DNA of 64,000 nucleotides from Metapseudomonas resinovorans DSM 21078 (GTDB lineage: Bacteria; Pseudomonadota; Gammaproteobacteria; Pseudomonadales; Pseudomonadaceae), in NCBI RefSeq assembly GCF_000423545.1, contig NZ_AUIE01000027.1:49562-113561 (forward strand), given 5' to 3'. A program made the position numbers and the translations under genes. Positions 9,417 through 20,200 of the stretch are shown one piece after another; positions within the stretch are counted from its first letter, which is position 1, and every line of letters starts with the position of its first letter. The notes under the pieces are model-generated. The model saw only the letters and a list, made by a program, of their open reading frames with translations, was not told the DNA's origin and searched no databases.

Positions 9417-9423
9417 GCTTTCT

Positions 9424-9680
9424 GTAGGGGTGAATTCGTTCGCCAAGCAGGTCGAAGACCTGCCCCCGGACCAGCTTCCAGGGCCACTGCGCGATCCTTG
9501 GCGAATGAATTGGCTATGTCTGCGTTAGCCACCCGGTGAGCGTGAGCGCCTGTTGGAGCCTGTAGGACGCCGAGTTCTTGCGGGCGAAAATGTCCGCATT
9601 CGCTAGCAAGCTAGCTCCTACAAAGGATTCCTGGACCTTCAACACTTTACGCAGACAGAGCGAATGAGTTCGCCCCCACT
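9424..9680. repeat. Composite REP-like repeat block A
   Basis: Mosaic of short repeats: GGTGAATTCGTTCGC at the left, CGAATGAATTGGCTATGTCT plus GCGTTAGC in the middle, a half REP unit GCTAGCAAGCTAGCTCCTAC near 9603-9622, and the inverted outer module CAGACAGAGCGAATGAGTTC near 9653-9672. The same modules occur at 16.26 kb and 59.27 kb. No coding signal. Confidence 0.7.
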
Positions 9681-9689
9681 GGGGCGCCA

Positions 9690-9720
9690 AAAGAAAACCC
9701 CGCCGAAGCGGGGTTCTTTT
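9690..9720 (-). terminator. Terminator after guaD (works both ways)
   Basis: AACCCCGC, loop CGAA/TTCG, GCGGGGTT, flanked by AAAAG and TTCTTTT. It lies about 15 bp beyond the guaD stop; the flanking runs would allow termination in both directions. Confidence 0.85.
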
Positions 9721-9733
9721 CATCATGCGAGCG

Positions 9734-11041
9734 TTAGCCACGCTGATGCACGCTGCGGCCGGCGGCGAAGGTTTCCTTCACGGTACGGTCGTCGCCGAGG
9801 ATGGTCAGGGCGAACAGCTTTTCCTCGAGGCTGCGAGCTTGCTGCAGGCGGTAATCCATCAGCGGGGTGGCTTTGTAGTCAAGGACCACGAAGTCAGCGT
9901 CCTTGCCGCTCTGGAAGTTGCCGATCCGGTCATCCAGGTAGAGCGAGCGGGCGCCCCCGAGGGTGGCCAGGTACAGGGACTTGAACGGGTCGAGCTTCTT
10001 GCCCTGCAATTGCATGACCTTGTAGGCCTCGTTCAGCGACTGCAGCTGGGAGAAGCTGGTGCCGGCGCCGACATCGGTGCCCAGGCCCACGCGCACGCCG
10101 TACTCTTCCAGCTTCTGCAGGTCGAACAGGCCGCTGCCGAGGAACAGGTTGGAGGTGGGACAGAACGCTACCGCCGAACCGGTTTCCGCGAGGCGTTTGC
10201 ACTCGTCATCGCACAGGTGCACACCGTGGGCGAATACCGAGCGCTCGCCGATCAGCTTGAAGTGGTCATAGACGTCCAGGTAGCCCTTGCGTTCCGGGAA
10301 CAGCTCCTTCACCCACTCGATTTCCTTGCGGTTCTCGGACAGGTGGGTGTGCATGTACAGGCCCGGGTACTCGGCATACAGCTTGCCGGCCAGCTCCAGC
10401 TGTTCCGGGGTGCTGGTGGGGGCGAAACGCGGGGTGACCGCATAGTGCAGGCGACCCTTGCCGTGCCAGCGCTCGATCAATTCCTTGCTGTCGGCATAGC
10501 CGGATTCGGCGGTGTCGGTCAGGTAGTCCGGGGCATTGCGGTCCATCAGCACCTTGCCGGCGATCATCCGCAGGTTGAGCGCTTGCGCGGCTTCGAAGAA
10601 GGCGTCCACCGACTCTTTGTGCACCGTGCCGAACACCAGGGCCGTGGTGGTGCCGTTGCGCAGCAGCTCCTTGATGAAGATGCCAGCAACGTCAGCAGCA
10701 TGGGCCTTGTCGGCAAACTGCTTTTCGGTGGGGAAGGTGTAGGTGTTCAGCCAGTCCAGCAGTTGCTCGCCGTAGGAGGCGATCATGCCGGTCTGCGGGA
10801 AGTGGATGTGGGTGTCGATGAAGCCGGGGGTGATCAGGGCGTCGCGGTACTCACGTACTTCGACGCTGGCATCCAGGCCTGGCAGCAGGGACTTGGCTTC
10901 GCCCACGGCCTTGACGCGACCGTCCTCGACCACCAGCAGGCCGTCGTCGAAATACTGGTAGGACTGCTCGACGCCCACCAGGGCTGGGTCGGCGATGCTG
11001 TGCAGGATGGCGGAGCGGTAGGCGGTTACGTGGCTGGTCAT
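9734..11041 (-). CDS. guaD: Guanine deaminase
   Basis: 435 aa amidohydrolase that deaminates guanine to xanthine and so feeds XdhAB. Metal and substrate motifs are visible: PGFIDTHIHFPQTG near residue 74, MHTHLSENRKEIEW near residue 230, FAHGVHLCDDE near residue 267, SNLFLGSGLF near residue 300 and GLGTDVGAGTSFS near residue 318. I chose the ATG at 11041 for family length; an ATG at 11062 is an alternative with a slightly better GAGGA upstream. It follows xdhC by 135 bp on the same strand and ends at a strong terminator, so is likely the last gene of the xdhABC-guaD unit. Confidence 0.94.
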   Translation of the reverse strand: MTSHVTAYRSAILHSIADPALVGVEQSYQYFDDGLLVVEDGRVKAVGEAKSLLPGLDASVEVREYRDALITPGFIDTHIHFPQTGMIASYGEQLLDWLNTYTFPTEKQFADKAHAADVAGIFIKELLRNGTTTALVFGTVHKESVDAFFEAAQALNLRMIAGKVLMDRNAPDYLTDTAESGYADSKELIERWHGKGRLHYAVTPRFAPTSTPEQLELAGKLYAEYPGLYMHTHLSENRKEIEWVKELFPERKGYLDVYDHFKLIGERSVFAHGVHLCDDECKRLAETGSAVAFCPTSNLFLGSGLFDLQKLEEYGVRVGLGTDVGAGTSFSQLQSLNEAYKVMQLQGKKLDPFKSLYLATLGGARSLYLDDRIGNFQSGKDADFVVLDYKATPLMDYRLQQARSLEEKLFALTILGDDRTVKETFAAGRSVHQRG

Positions 11042-11176
11042 GTCAGTCTCGTTCGTTAGCATTACGATTCTTGCGTCCTCGCCCAAGGGGAGGGGCCGAA
11101 GTGGGGGGCGCCCTGTCACGCGGCTCCCCCCACCCGGCACTACGCGTCATCCACTTCCCAGGGAAGAGGAAAAAAC

Positions 11177-12010
11177 TCAGGCCTGTTCGCGGCGGGAGGA
11201 AGGAATCAGCTTGGCGACCGTCTCGCCCTTTTTCACTTCCTGGCCGAAGTTGGCGTTGTAGGTGGCGACGACTTCACCGGCGATGGAGATGGCGATCTCG
11301 ATCGGCAGCTTGCCTTTGACGTCCTGGATACCCATAGGGCAACGCATGCGCTGGACGGTTTCGGCGGCGAAGCCACGCTCGCGCAGACGATGTTCGAACT
11401 TGACGCGCTTGGTCTTCGAGCCGATCAGGCCGAAGTAGGCGAAGTCGTTGCGCTTGAGGATTTCGGATGTCAGTTCCAGGTCCAGCTGGTGATTGTGGGT
11501 CATGACGATGAAGTAGCTGCCCTTGGGCATCTCGGCGATCTCGTCGATCACGTCTTCGTTGACCACTTTCTCCACGCCGGCCGGAATGTGCTCCGGGAAC
11601 TCATTCTCCCGCGAGTCGATCCAGCGCACCTTGCAGGGCAGGCTGGCGAGCAGCGGCACCAGGGCGCGGCCGACGTGGCCAGCGCCGAACACGGCGATAT
11701 GCGCCTGGGGCTGGCCCATGGGTTCGAACAGCAGCACGGTGGCGCCGCCGCAGCACTGGCCGAGGCTGGCGCCCAGGCTGAAGCGCTCCAGGCGGGTGTC
11801 CTGGCTGCGATTTTCGAGCATCTCGCGGGCGATCTCCATCGCCTTGAATTCGAGATGACCGCCACCGATGGTCTCGAAGATTCGCTCGGCAGTGACAACC
11901 ATCTTGGAGCCGGCATTGCGCGGGGTCGAGCCGCGCTCCTCGATGATGGTCACCAGCACGCAGGGTTCACTGCGTTGCTGCAGGTCGGCGAGGGCGCTGA
12001 TCCAACTCAT
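11177..12010 (-). CDS. xdhC: Xanthine dehydrogenase accessory protein XdhC
   Basis: 277 aa. Binds molybdenum cofactor, supports its sulfuration and hands it to XdhB. Typical segments are LVTIIEERGSTPRNAGSKMV near residue 20, GQCCGGATVLLFEP near residue 84, the Rossmann motif VFGAGHVGRALVPLLASL near residue 106, and GLIGSKTKRVKFEHRL near residue 191. The start overlaps a small ORF by 4 bp (ATGA), suggesting coupled translation. It sits in the xdhABC order usual for Pseudomonas. Confidence 0.95.
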   Translation of the reverse strand: MSWISALADLQQRSEPCVLVTIIEERGSTPRNAGSKMVVTAERIFETIGGGHLEFKAMEIAREMLENRSQDTRLERFSLGASLGQCCGGATVLLFEPMGQPQAHIAVFGAGHVGRALVPLLASLPCKVRWIDSRENEFPEHIPAGVEKVVNEDVIDEIAEMPKGSYFIVMTHNHQLDLELTSEILKRNDFAYFGLIGSKTKRVKFEHRLRERGFAAETVQRMRCPMGIQDVKGKLPIEIAISIAGEVVATYNANFGQEVKKGETVAKLIPSSRREQA

Positions 12011-12156
12011 TTGCTCAGTCTCCAGCTACGCAGTGGCCTGGTGGTTCGCGACAGGCGCCAGTCGTCCTTGGGACGCACGGGTGCCGGCAGCGTTTCCAGC
12101 AGCACCGCTTCGGTGTCTTGCTGCATTGTCTTCGGTCGATCGGTGGATGTTGTCAT
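12007..12156 (-). CDS. Small ORF translationally coupled to xdhC
   Basis: 49 aa, between xdhB and xdhC. It begins ATG at 12156 behind GGTGA six bases upstream and ends in TGA overlapping the xdhC ATG. The protein starts MTTSTDRPKTMQQDTEAVLL, then ETLPAPVRPKDDWRL, and ends in a basic tail RSWRLSK. It has no signal peptide, membrane segment or motif I recognise. The ribosome-binding site and the 4-bp overlap favour real translation, either as a small protein or as a leader coupling XdhC to XdhB synthesis. In GC-rich DNA an ORF this short could also be chance. Confidence 0.5.
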   Translation of the reverse strand: MTTSTDRPKTMQQDTEAVLLETLPAPVRPKDDWRLSRTTRPLRSWRLSK

Positions 12157-12178
12157 TGTTCTTCACCGTGGGTTTCGT

Positions 12179-12210
12179 GTGGCGGCCGACCCTTGCGGGG
12201 CGGCCGCCAC
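12179..12210. other. Hairpin between xdhB and the small ORF
   Basis: GTGGCGGCCG and CGGCCGCCAC form a perfect 10-bp stem around a 12-base loop, 3 bp after the xdhB stop, with no T-run. It probably marks an mRNA processing or stability point separating xdhAB from xdhC-guaD. Confidence 0.55.
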
Positions 12211-12213
12211 GGG

Positions 12214-14602
12214 TCATGCCGGTTCGGGCTGCGTCTGCGAGGCAGCCTTGGCGGGTTGTTGCAGTTTCTTCATCTGCTCGACGCCCCAGAGCACGCGTTC
12301 GGGGGTGGCCGGCGCGTCGATGTTCGGCTGGGCCTTGTAATCCCCGAGGCTCGCCACGGCGTCCTTGATGGCGCACCAGACGGCGATGCCCAGCATGAAG
12401 GGCGGCTCGCCCACTGCCTTGGAATGGAACACCGTCTGCTCGGGGTTCTTGCGGTTCTCCACCAGCTTCACGCGCAGATCGATGGGCATGTCGGCGATGG
12501 CCGGGATCTTGTAGCTGGCCGGACCGTTGGTCATCAGCTTGCCCTTGGCGTTCCAGACCAGCTCTTCCATGGTCAGCCAGCCCATACCCTGGACGAAGGC
12601 ACCTTCCACCTGGCCGATGTCGATGGCCGGGTTCAGCGAAGCACCCACGTCATGCAGGATGTCGGTACGCAGCATCTTGTACTCGCCGGTCAGCGTGTCC
12701 ACGAGGACTTCGGCGCAGGCTGCACCGTAGGCGAAGTAATAGAAGGGGCGGCCGGCGGCCTTGTCGCGGTCGTAGAAAATCTTCGGTGTGCGGTAGAAAC
12801 CGGTGCTGGAGAGCGAGATCTGGTTGAAGTAGGCGAGCTGAATCATTTCCTCGAAGGAAAGGTAGCGGTCGCGCACGCGCACCTGCTCGTTCTTGAACTC
12901 CACATCCTCGGTCGTCACCTTGAAGTGATTGGCGAGGAACTCCACCAGCCGGCCCTTGATGGTTTCGGCCGCGTTCTGCGCCGCCTTGCCGTTCAGGTCC
13001 GTACCGCTGGACGCTGCGGTCGGCGAGGTGTTGGGCACCTTGTCGGTGTTGGTGGAGGTGATCTGGATGCGGCCGATATCCACCTGGAAGACTTCGGCCA
13101 CGACCTGGGCGACCTTGGTGTTCAGGCCCTGGCCCATCTCGGTGCCGCCGTGGTTCAGGTGAATGCTGCCATCGGTGTAGACGTGCACCAGCGCGCCGGC
13201 CTGGTTGAGGAAGGTGGCGGTAAAGCTGATGCCGAACTTCACCGGGGTCATCGCCAGGCCTTTCTTCAGCACGGGGCTCTTGGCGTTGAACTCGCGGATT
13301 TCCTCGCGGCGCTTGGCGTACTCGCTGCTGGCTTCGAGCTCAGCAGTCATTTCGGCGAGCATGTTGTGCTCGACGGTCTGGTAGTAGTGGGTAACGTTGC
13401 GCTCGTCCTTGCCGTAGTAGTTCAGCTTGCGAACTTCCAGCGGGTCCTTGCCGAGGCTGCGGGCAATGGCGTCCATGATCTCTTCGATCGCGACCATGCC
13501 CTGTGGGCCACCGAAACCACGGTAGGCGGTGTTCGAGGCGGTGTTGGTCTTGCAGCGGTGACCATTGATGGTGGCGTTTTCGAGGAAGTAGGCGTTGTCC
13601 GAGTGGAACATCGCGCGGTCGACGATCGAGCCAGACAGGTCAGGCGAATAGCCGCAGTTGCCGGCCAGTTCCAGTTCGATGCCGGTGAGCAGGCCGTTAT
13701 CGTCGAAGCCCACGTCGTACTCGACGTAAAAGGGGTGGCGCTTGCCGGTGATCGACATGTCTTCCATGCGCGGCAGGCGCATCTTGGTCGGGCGCCGGGT
13801 CAGGTGCGCGATCACGGCGCACAGGCAGGCCGGGCCGGCCGCCTGGGTTTCCTTGCCGCCGAAACCGCCGCCCATGCGGCGCATGTCGATGACGATCTTG
13901 TTCATCGGCACGCCCAGCACTTCGCCGACCAGCTTCTGGACTTCGGTGGCGTTCTGGGTCGAGGTGTAGACGATCATGCCGCCGTCTTCGGTGGGCATGA
14001 CGGAGGAGATCTGGGTCTCCAGATAGAAGTGCTCCTGGCCGCCGATGTGCAAGGAACCTTGCAGCCGGTTCTTCGCATTGGCCAGTGCGGTGGTCGAGTC
14101 ACCGCGCTTGTGCTGGTGGCTGTCCAGCACGAAATGCTTCTTGCGCAGGGCGTCGACAACGTCCAGCACGGGCTCCAGGTCCTCGAACTCGACGATGGCT
14201 GCCATCGCGGCCTTGCGCGCGGTCTCCAGGCTGTCGGCACCGACGGCCAGTATCACCTGGCCGACATACTCGACCTTGCCGTCTGCCAGCAGCGGGTCAC
14301 CGGCGACCACCGGGCCGATGTCCAACTGGCCGGGCACGTCCTTGGCGGTGATGGCAATCGCCACCCCCGGGAACTGGTAGCAGGGCGTGGTATCGATGCG
14401 GGTGATGCGCGCGTGGGCGCGGTCGCTCATGCGGGCGTAGACGTGGAGCTGGTTGGGGAACTCCAGGCGGTCATCCACGTACACGGCTTCGCCAGTCACG
14501 TGTTTCGGCGCGCTCTCGTGCTTGACGCTGCGGCCGACGCCGGTGGTGATGTCGGCACGGAACAGTTCCGCCAGTTCTTCCTGGGTTTTGTGATGGTGAT
14601 TG

Positions 14603-14610
<8 letters not shown>
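12214..14610 (-). CDS. xdhB: Xanthine dehydrogenase, molybdopterin subunit XdhB
   Basis: 798 aa, normal length for the large subunit that oxidises hypoxanthine and xanthine to urate. Molybdenum-site segments are clear: KHESAPKHVTGEAVYVDD near residue 30, MGGGFGGKETQ near residue 247, NTAYRGFGGPQGM near residue 359, and NHGGTEMGQGLNTKVAQV near residue 483. The start overlaps the end of xdhA by 8 bp. Cytoplasmic, works with XdhA and needs XdhC for its cofactor. Confidence 0.96.
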
Positions 14611-16042
<1,432 letters not shown>

Positions 16043-16105
16043 GGACGACCTCCAGGCACTTTATTGTTTTTACGAGGGCTCGTATGGGGGCAAATTTAGA
16101 GGCGT

Positions 16106-16144
16106 CTGACTTTTGGGTCAATAAATATTTGACTCGAAAGTCAG
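16106..16144. promoter_or_regulatory. 39-bp inverted repeat upstream of xdhA
   Basis: Arms CTGACTTTTGGGTCAAT and ATTTGACTCGAAAGTCAG surround a short AT-rich centre. The outer 8 bp match perfectly and most of the inner arm matches too. The nested GTCAA/TTGAC half-sites suggest a dimeric or tetrameric repressor or activator site controlling xdhA. It does not contain the TTGTRTACAA palindrome, so a different regulator is likely. There is no T-run, so it is not a terminator. Confidence 0.6.
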
Positions 16145-16258
16145 GAAATCTTCATCTCTTTCGGTTATTAGCCCGCCGTACCGGCTCTGTCTCAAGGTTC
16201 AAGCGCAATTCGTGCCACCTGTCCTAAGTGTAGGTAAGGGAGGGCAGGGCGCTTTTTG

Positions 16259-16445
16259 TCGGGGTGAATTCATTGGCTCTGTCTGCGTTAGCTGTTGCGA
16301 GAGATTTACCATCGGGCCAAGAACCTTGTAGGAGCTGGCTTGCCGGCGAAACGCGGCCATTCGCTGGCAAGCCAGCTTCTACAGGCGATGCAAGTGCTTG
16401 CAACACGCAATGCAGGCGTAGCCAATGAGTTCGGCTCTACAGGAG
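16259..16445. repeat. Composite REP-like repeat block B
   Basis: Left outer module GGTGAATTCATTGGCTCTGT, then CTGCGTTAGCTGTTGCGAGA; a full REP-type inverted pair at 16328-16382 (GTAGGAGCTGGCTTGCC ... GGCAAGCCAGCTTCTAC); then a decayed right module AGCCAATGAGTTCGGCTCTA. It fills the non-coding stretch between xdhA and the GntR gene. In P. aeruginosa this gap holds an alkB-like gene; none is present here. Confidence 0.8.
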
Positions 16446-16621
16446 CTCTTGCTGCCTTGTGATAGACTCCGCGCCCTGCCAGCGTCCTGTGGCAGAGTCG
16501 GACATTTCCCCCCTTTTGCTCTTGCGTCCACTGCCCGTACCCGTAGTACTGTCAGCGCCGGAGCTTTGGCGTGGGAAAGCTCCGGCACAGCGCACAATGT
16601 TCCCCAGTTCAAAGGAAAACC

Positions 16622-17281
16622 ATGACGTTCAAGGCACCGGACAGCCTCTCCGAGCAGATTGCCCGCCATTTGGCCGAACGCATCATCCGCGGCGAGCTTA
16701 AAGAGCGTGAGCGTATCCAGGAACAGAAAGTCACCCAGGCCATGAATGTCAGCCGGGGTTCCGTGCGCGAGGCGCTGCTGATCCTCGAGCGTCGCCACCT
16801 GATCACCATCCTGCCGCGCCGTGGCGCCCAGGTGTCCGAGTTGACGCAGCAGCATGTACGCAGCCTCTATACCCTCGTGATGGAGCTCTACATCCTGCTG
16901 GGTTACGCCGTTGCCGAGCATTGGCGCGGGGAGGACGATCTCGCGCCATTTCGTTCGATTCAGCAGCGCCTGGCAGAAGCGCGCGAGCGTGAAGACATCC
17001 TGGCGTTCGTCGACTCCAGCTTCGCCATCATGCAGGCGGCCTATCCGTTCGCCGATAACCCTTACCTGCAGCAGACCCTGGACAACCTGCAGCCGGCCAT
17101 CGCGCGTACTTACTACATCGCCCTGGAGCGCCGCCGAGGCCAGATGAGCCAGTTCGGTGCGGTTTTCGACGACCTGTTGATGGCCGTGATCGGCCGCGAC
17201 CAGGCGAAGATTCGCGAAGTACTGCTGGGCTACGGCAAACAGAACTGCGAGCTGGTGCTCGCGGCCCTGGCCGAGCGTTGA
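16622..17281 (+). CDS. GntR family transcriptional regulator upstream of smc
   Basis: 219 aa. GntR winged helix at residues 5-75 (LSEQIARHLAERIIRGELKE, then MNVSRGSVREALLILERRHL) followed by an FCD-type helical domain. The usual FHxxL metal-binding motif of FCD domains is not evident (FAIMQAAYPFADN lies at the place), so ligand or metal use may differ. The ATG at 16622 with AAAGGA upstream is preferred to an earlier in-frame start at 16571. It ends 13 bp before smc, the same arrangement as in P. aeruginosa. Targets are unknown. Confidence 0.9.
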   Translation: MTFKAPDSLSEQIARHLAERIIRGELKERERIQEQKVTQAMNVSRGSVREALLILERRHLITILPRRGAQVSELTQQHVRSLYTLVMELYILLGYAVAEHWRGEDDLAPFRSIQQRLAEAREREDILAFVDSSFAIMQAAYPFADNPYLQQTLDNLQPAIARTYYIALERRRGQMSQFGAVFDDLLMAVIGRDQAKIREVLLGYGKQNCELVLAALAER

Positions 17282-17294
17282 GCGGAGCGCACCG

Positions 17295-20200
17295 ATGCGG
17301 CTGAAGTGCATCAAGCTGGCCGGGTTCAAGTCCTTCGTGGACCCGACCACCGTCAGCTTCCCCAGCAACATGGCGGCCGTGGTCGGCCCCAATGGTTGCG
17401 GAAAGTCGAACATCATCGACGCCGTTCGCTGGGTCATGGGTGAGAGTTCGGCGAAGAACCTGCGCGGTGAGTCGATGACGGACGTCATCTTCAACGGCTC
17501 CAACACCCGCAAGCCGGTGGCTCAGGCCAGCATCGAGCTGATCTTCGACAACTCCGACAACAGCCTGGTAGGCGAATACGCCGCCTTCGCCGAGATTTCC
17601 ATTCGCCGCCGCGTCAGCCGCGACGGCCAGAACACCTACTTCCTCAACGGCACCAAGTGCCGCCGTCGCGACATCACCGATATCTTCCTCGGCACCGGCC
17701 TGGGGCCGCGCAGCTACTCGATCATCGAGCAGGGGATGATCTCCAAACTGATCGAGGCCAAGCCTGAGGACCTGCGCAACTTCATCGAAGAAGCGGCCGG
17801 CATTTCCAAGTACAAGGAGCGCCGCCGCGAGACCGAGAGCCGCATCCGCCGCACCCAGGAGAACCTGGCGCGCCTGACTGACCTGCGTGAGGAATTGGAG
17901 CGCCAGCTGGAGCGTCTTCATCGCCAGGCCCAGTCCGCCGAGAAGTACCAGGAGTACAAGGCCGAGGAGCGTCAGCTCAAGGCCCAGCTCGCCGCCCTGA
18001 AATGGCGGGCGTTGAACGACCAGGTCGGCCAGCGCGAGGCGGTAATCGGCAACCAGGAAGTCAGCTTCGAGGCCCTGGTGGCCGAACAGCGCAATGCCGA
18101 CGCGAGCATCGAGCGTCTGCGCGATGGGCATCATGAACTGTCCGAGCGCTTCAATCTGGTGCAGGGGCGCTTCTACTCCGTGGGTGGCGATATCGCCCGC
18201 GTGGAGCAGAGCATCCAACACGGCCAGCAGCGCCTGCGTCAGCTGCAGGACGACCTGCGCGACGCCGAGCGCGCGCGCCAGGAAACCGAATCCCACCTGG
18301 GCCACGACCGTACTTTGCTCGCCACGCTGAGCGAAGAGCTGGACATGCTTGGCCCTGAACAGGAAATGAGCGCCGCCGCTGCGGAAGAAGCCTCCGCCCA
18401 GTTGGAAGAAGCCGAAACCGGCATGCACGCCTGGCAGGAACAGTGGGATGGTTTCAACCAGCGAAGCGCCGAACCGCGTCGCCAGGCTGAGGTGCAGCAG
18501 TCGCGCATCCAGCAGCTGGAGCAGAGCCTGGAGCGTCTGCTGGAGCGCGAGCGCCGCCTGAACGATGAGCGCGCTCAATTGGCCGCTGATCCGGAAGATG
18601 CGGCGGTGCTGGAGCTGAGCGAGGAACTCGCGGTAGGCGAAATGCGCCTGGAAGAACTCCAGGTCGCCGAGCAAGGCCTGGCGGAACGCCTGGACGAGCT
18701 GCGTGAAGAATTGCAGCAGGCCAATCAGGCCCAGCAGCAGGCCCAGGGCGAGCTGCAGCGGCTGAATGGACGTATCGTTTCGCTGGAAGCCCTGCAACAG
18801 GCCGCACTGAACCCTGGCAAGGGCGCTGCCGAATGGCTTCGTGAACAGCAGCTGTCCGAACGTCCGCGTCTGGCCGAAGGCCTGCGGGTGGAGCAGGGCT
18901 GGGAGCTGGCGGTGGAAACCGTGCTCGGCGCCGATCTGCAAGCCGTATTACTGGAGGAATTCACCGGCCTCGATCTATCCGGCTTCAGCCAGGGTGAGCT
19001 GCGCCTGGCCAGCGCCGGCAGGGGCGGGGCGCGAGCCCCCGGCAGTCTGTTGGAGAAGGTAGAGGCGCCCATTGATCTGGCGCCCTGGCTGGCCAAGGTC
19101 CTGCCGGTGGAGAACCTGGATCAGGCCTTGGCCCAGCGCGGCATACTCGGCGAGGGCGAAAGCCTGATCAGCCGTGACGGTTACTGGGTCGGTCGCAACT
19201 TCCTGCGGGTTCGCCGCGCCAGCGAAGCGGAGAGCGGCCTGCTGGCCCGTGGTCAGGAGCTGGAACGTCTGCATGCCGAACGCGAGGAGCGCGAAGCCGC
19301 CCTGGAGAAGCTGGAAGAACGCCTGCACCAGCTGCGCGACAGCCAGCGTCAGCAGGAGGAGTCCCGCGAGCAGCAACGTCGTCTGTTGCAGGAAGAGTCG
19401 CGCAGCCTGGGCGAACTGAAGGCTCGCCTGTCCGCCCAGCAGGCGAAAGTGGAACAACTGACCTTGCGTCGTCGTCGCCTGGAAGACGAAGTCCGAGAGT
19501 TGGACGAGCAGCGTGCCCTCGAGCTCGAGCAGTTGGGCGAGGCGCGCCTGACCCTGCAGGACGCCCTGGACGCGATGGCCAGCGACACCGAGCAGCGCGA
19601 AAAACTGCTCGCCGAGCGCGACAGCTTGCGCGAGCGTCTCGACCGGATTCGCCAGGAGGCTCGCCAGCACAAGGACCATGCCCACCAACTGGCCGTGCGC
19701 GTCGGCTCGCTGCGAGCGCAGCATGATTCGACGCGTCAGGCTCTGGAACGCCTGTCGTTGCAGTTCGAGCGCCTCAACGAGCGGCGCGAACAGCTCAGCC
19801 TGAACCTGGAGGAGGGCGCTGCGCCGTTGGAGGAGCTGCGCCTGAAGCTGGAGGAGTTGCTGGATAAGCGCCTGGGTGTAGAGGAAGAGCTCAAGCTGGC
19901 AAGGCTGGCGCTTGAAGATGCCGACCGTGAACTGCGCGACGCCGAAAAACGCCGCACCCAGGCCGAGCAGCAGGCGCAATTGCTGCGTGGCCAACTGGAG
20001 CAACAGCGTCTGGAATGGCAGGCCCTCACGGTTCGTCGCAAGACGCTGCAGGATCAACTGCATGAAGACGGCTACGATCTGCACGGAGTGCTCGCCACGC
20101 TTCCAGCTGAAGCCAGCGAAAGTGCCTGGGAAGAGGAGCTCGAGCGACTGGCGGCGCGCATCCAGCGCCTCGGACCGATCAACCTCGCGGCCATCGACGA

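Noticed and set aside
9464..9741. Possible small coding genes inside the repeat-rich gaps at 9.5, 16.3 and 59.3 kb
   Set aside because: These frames run through REP-like modules shared between the three places; the shared protein fragments come from the repeats, not from genes.
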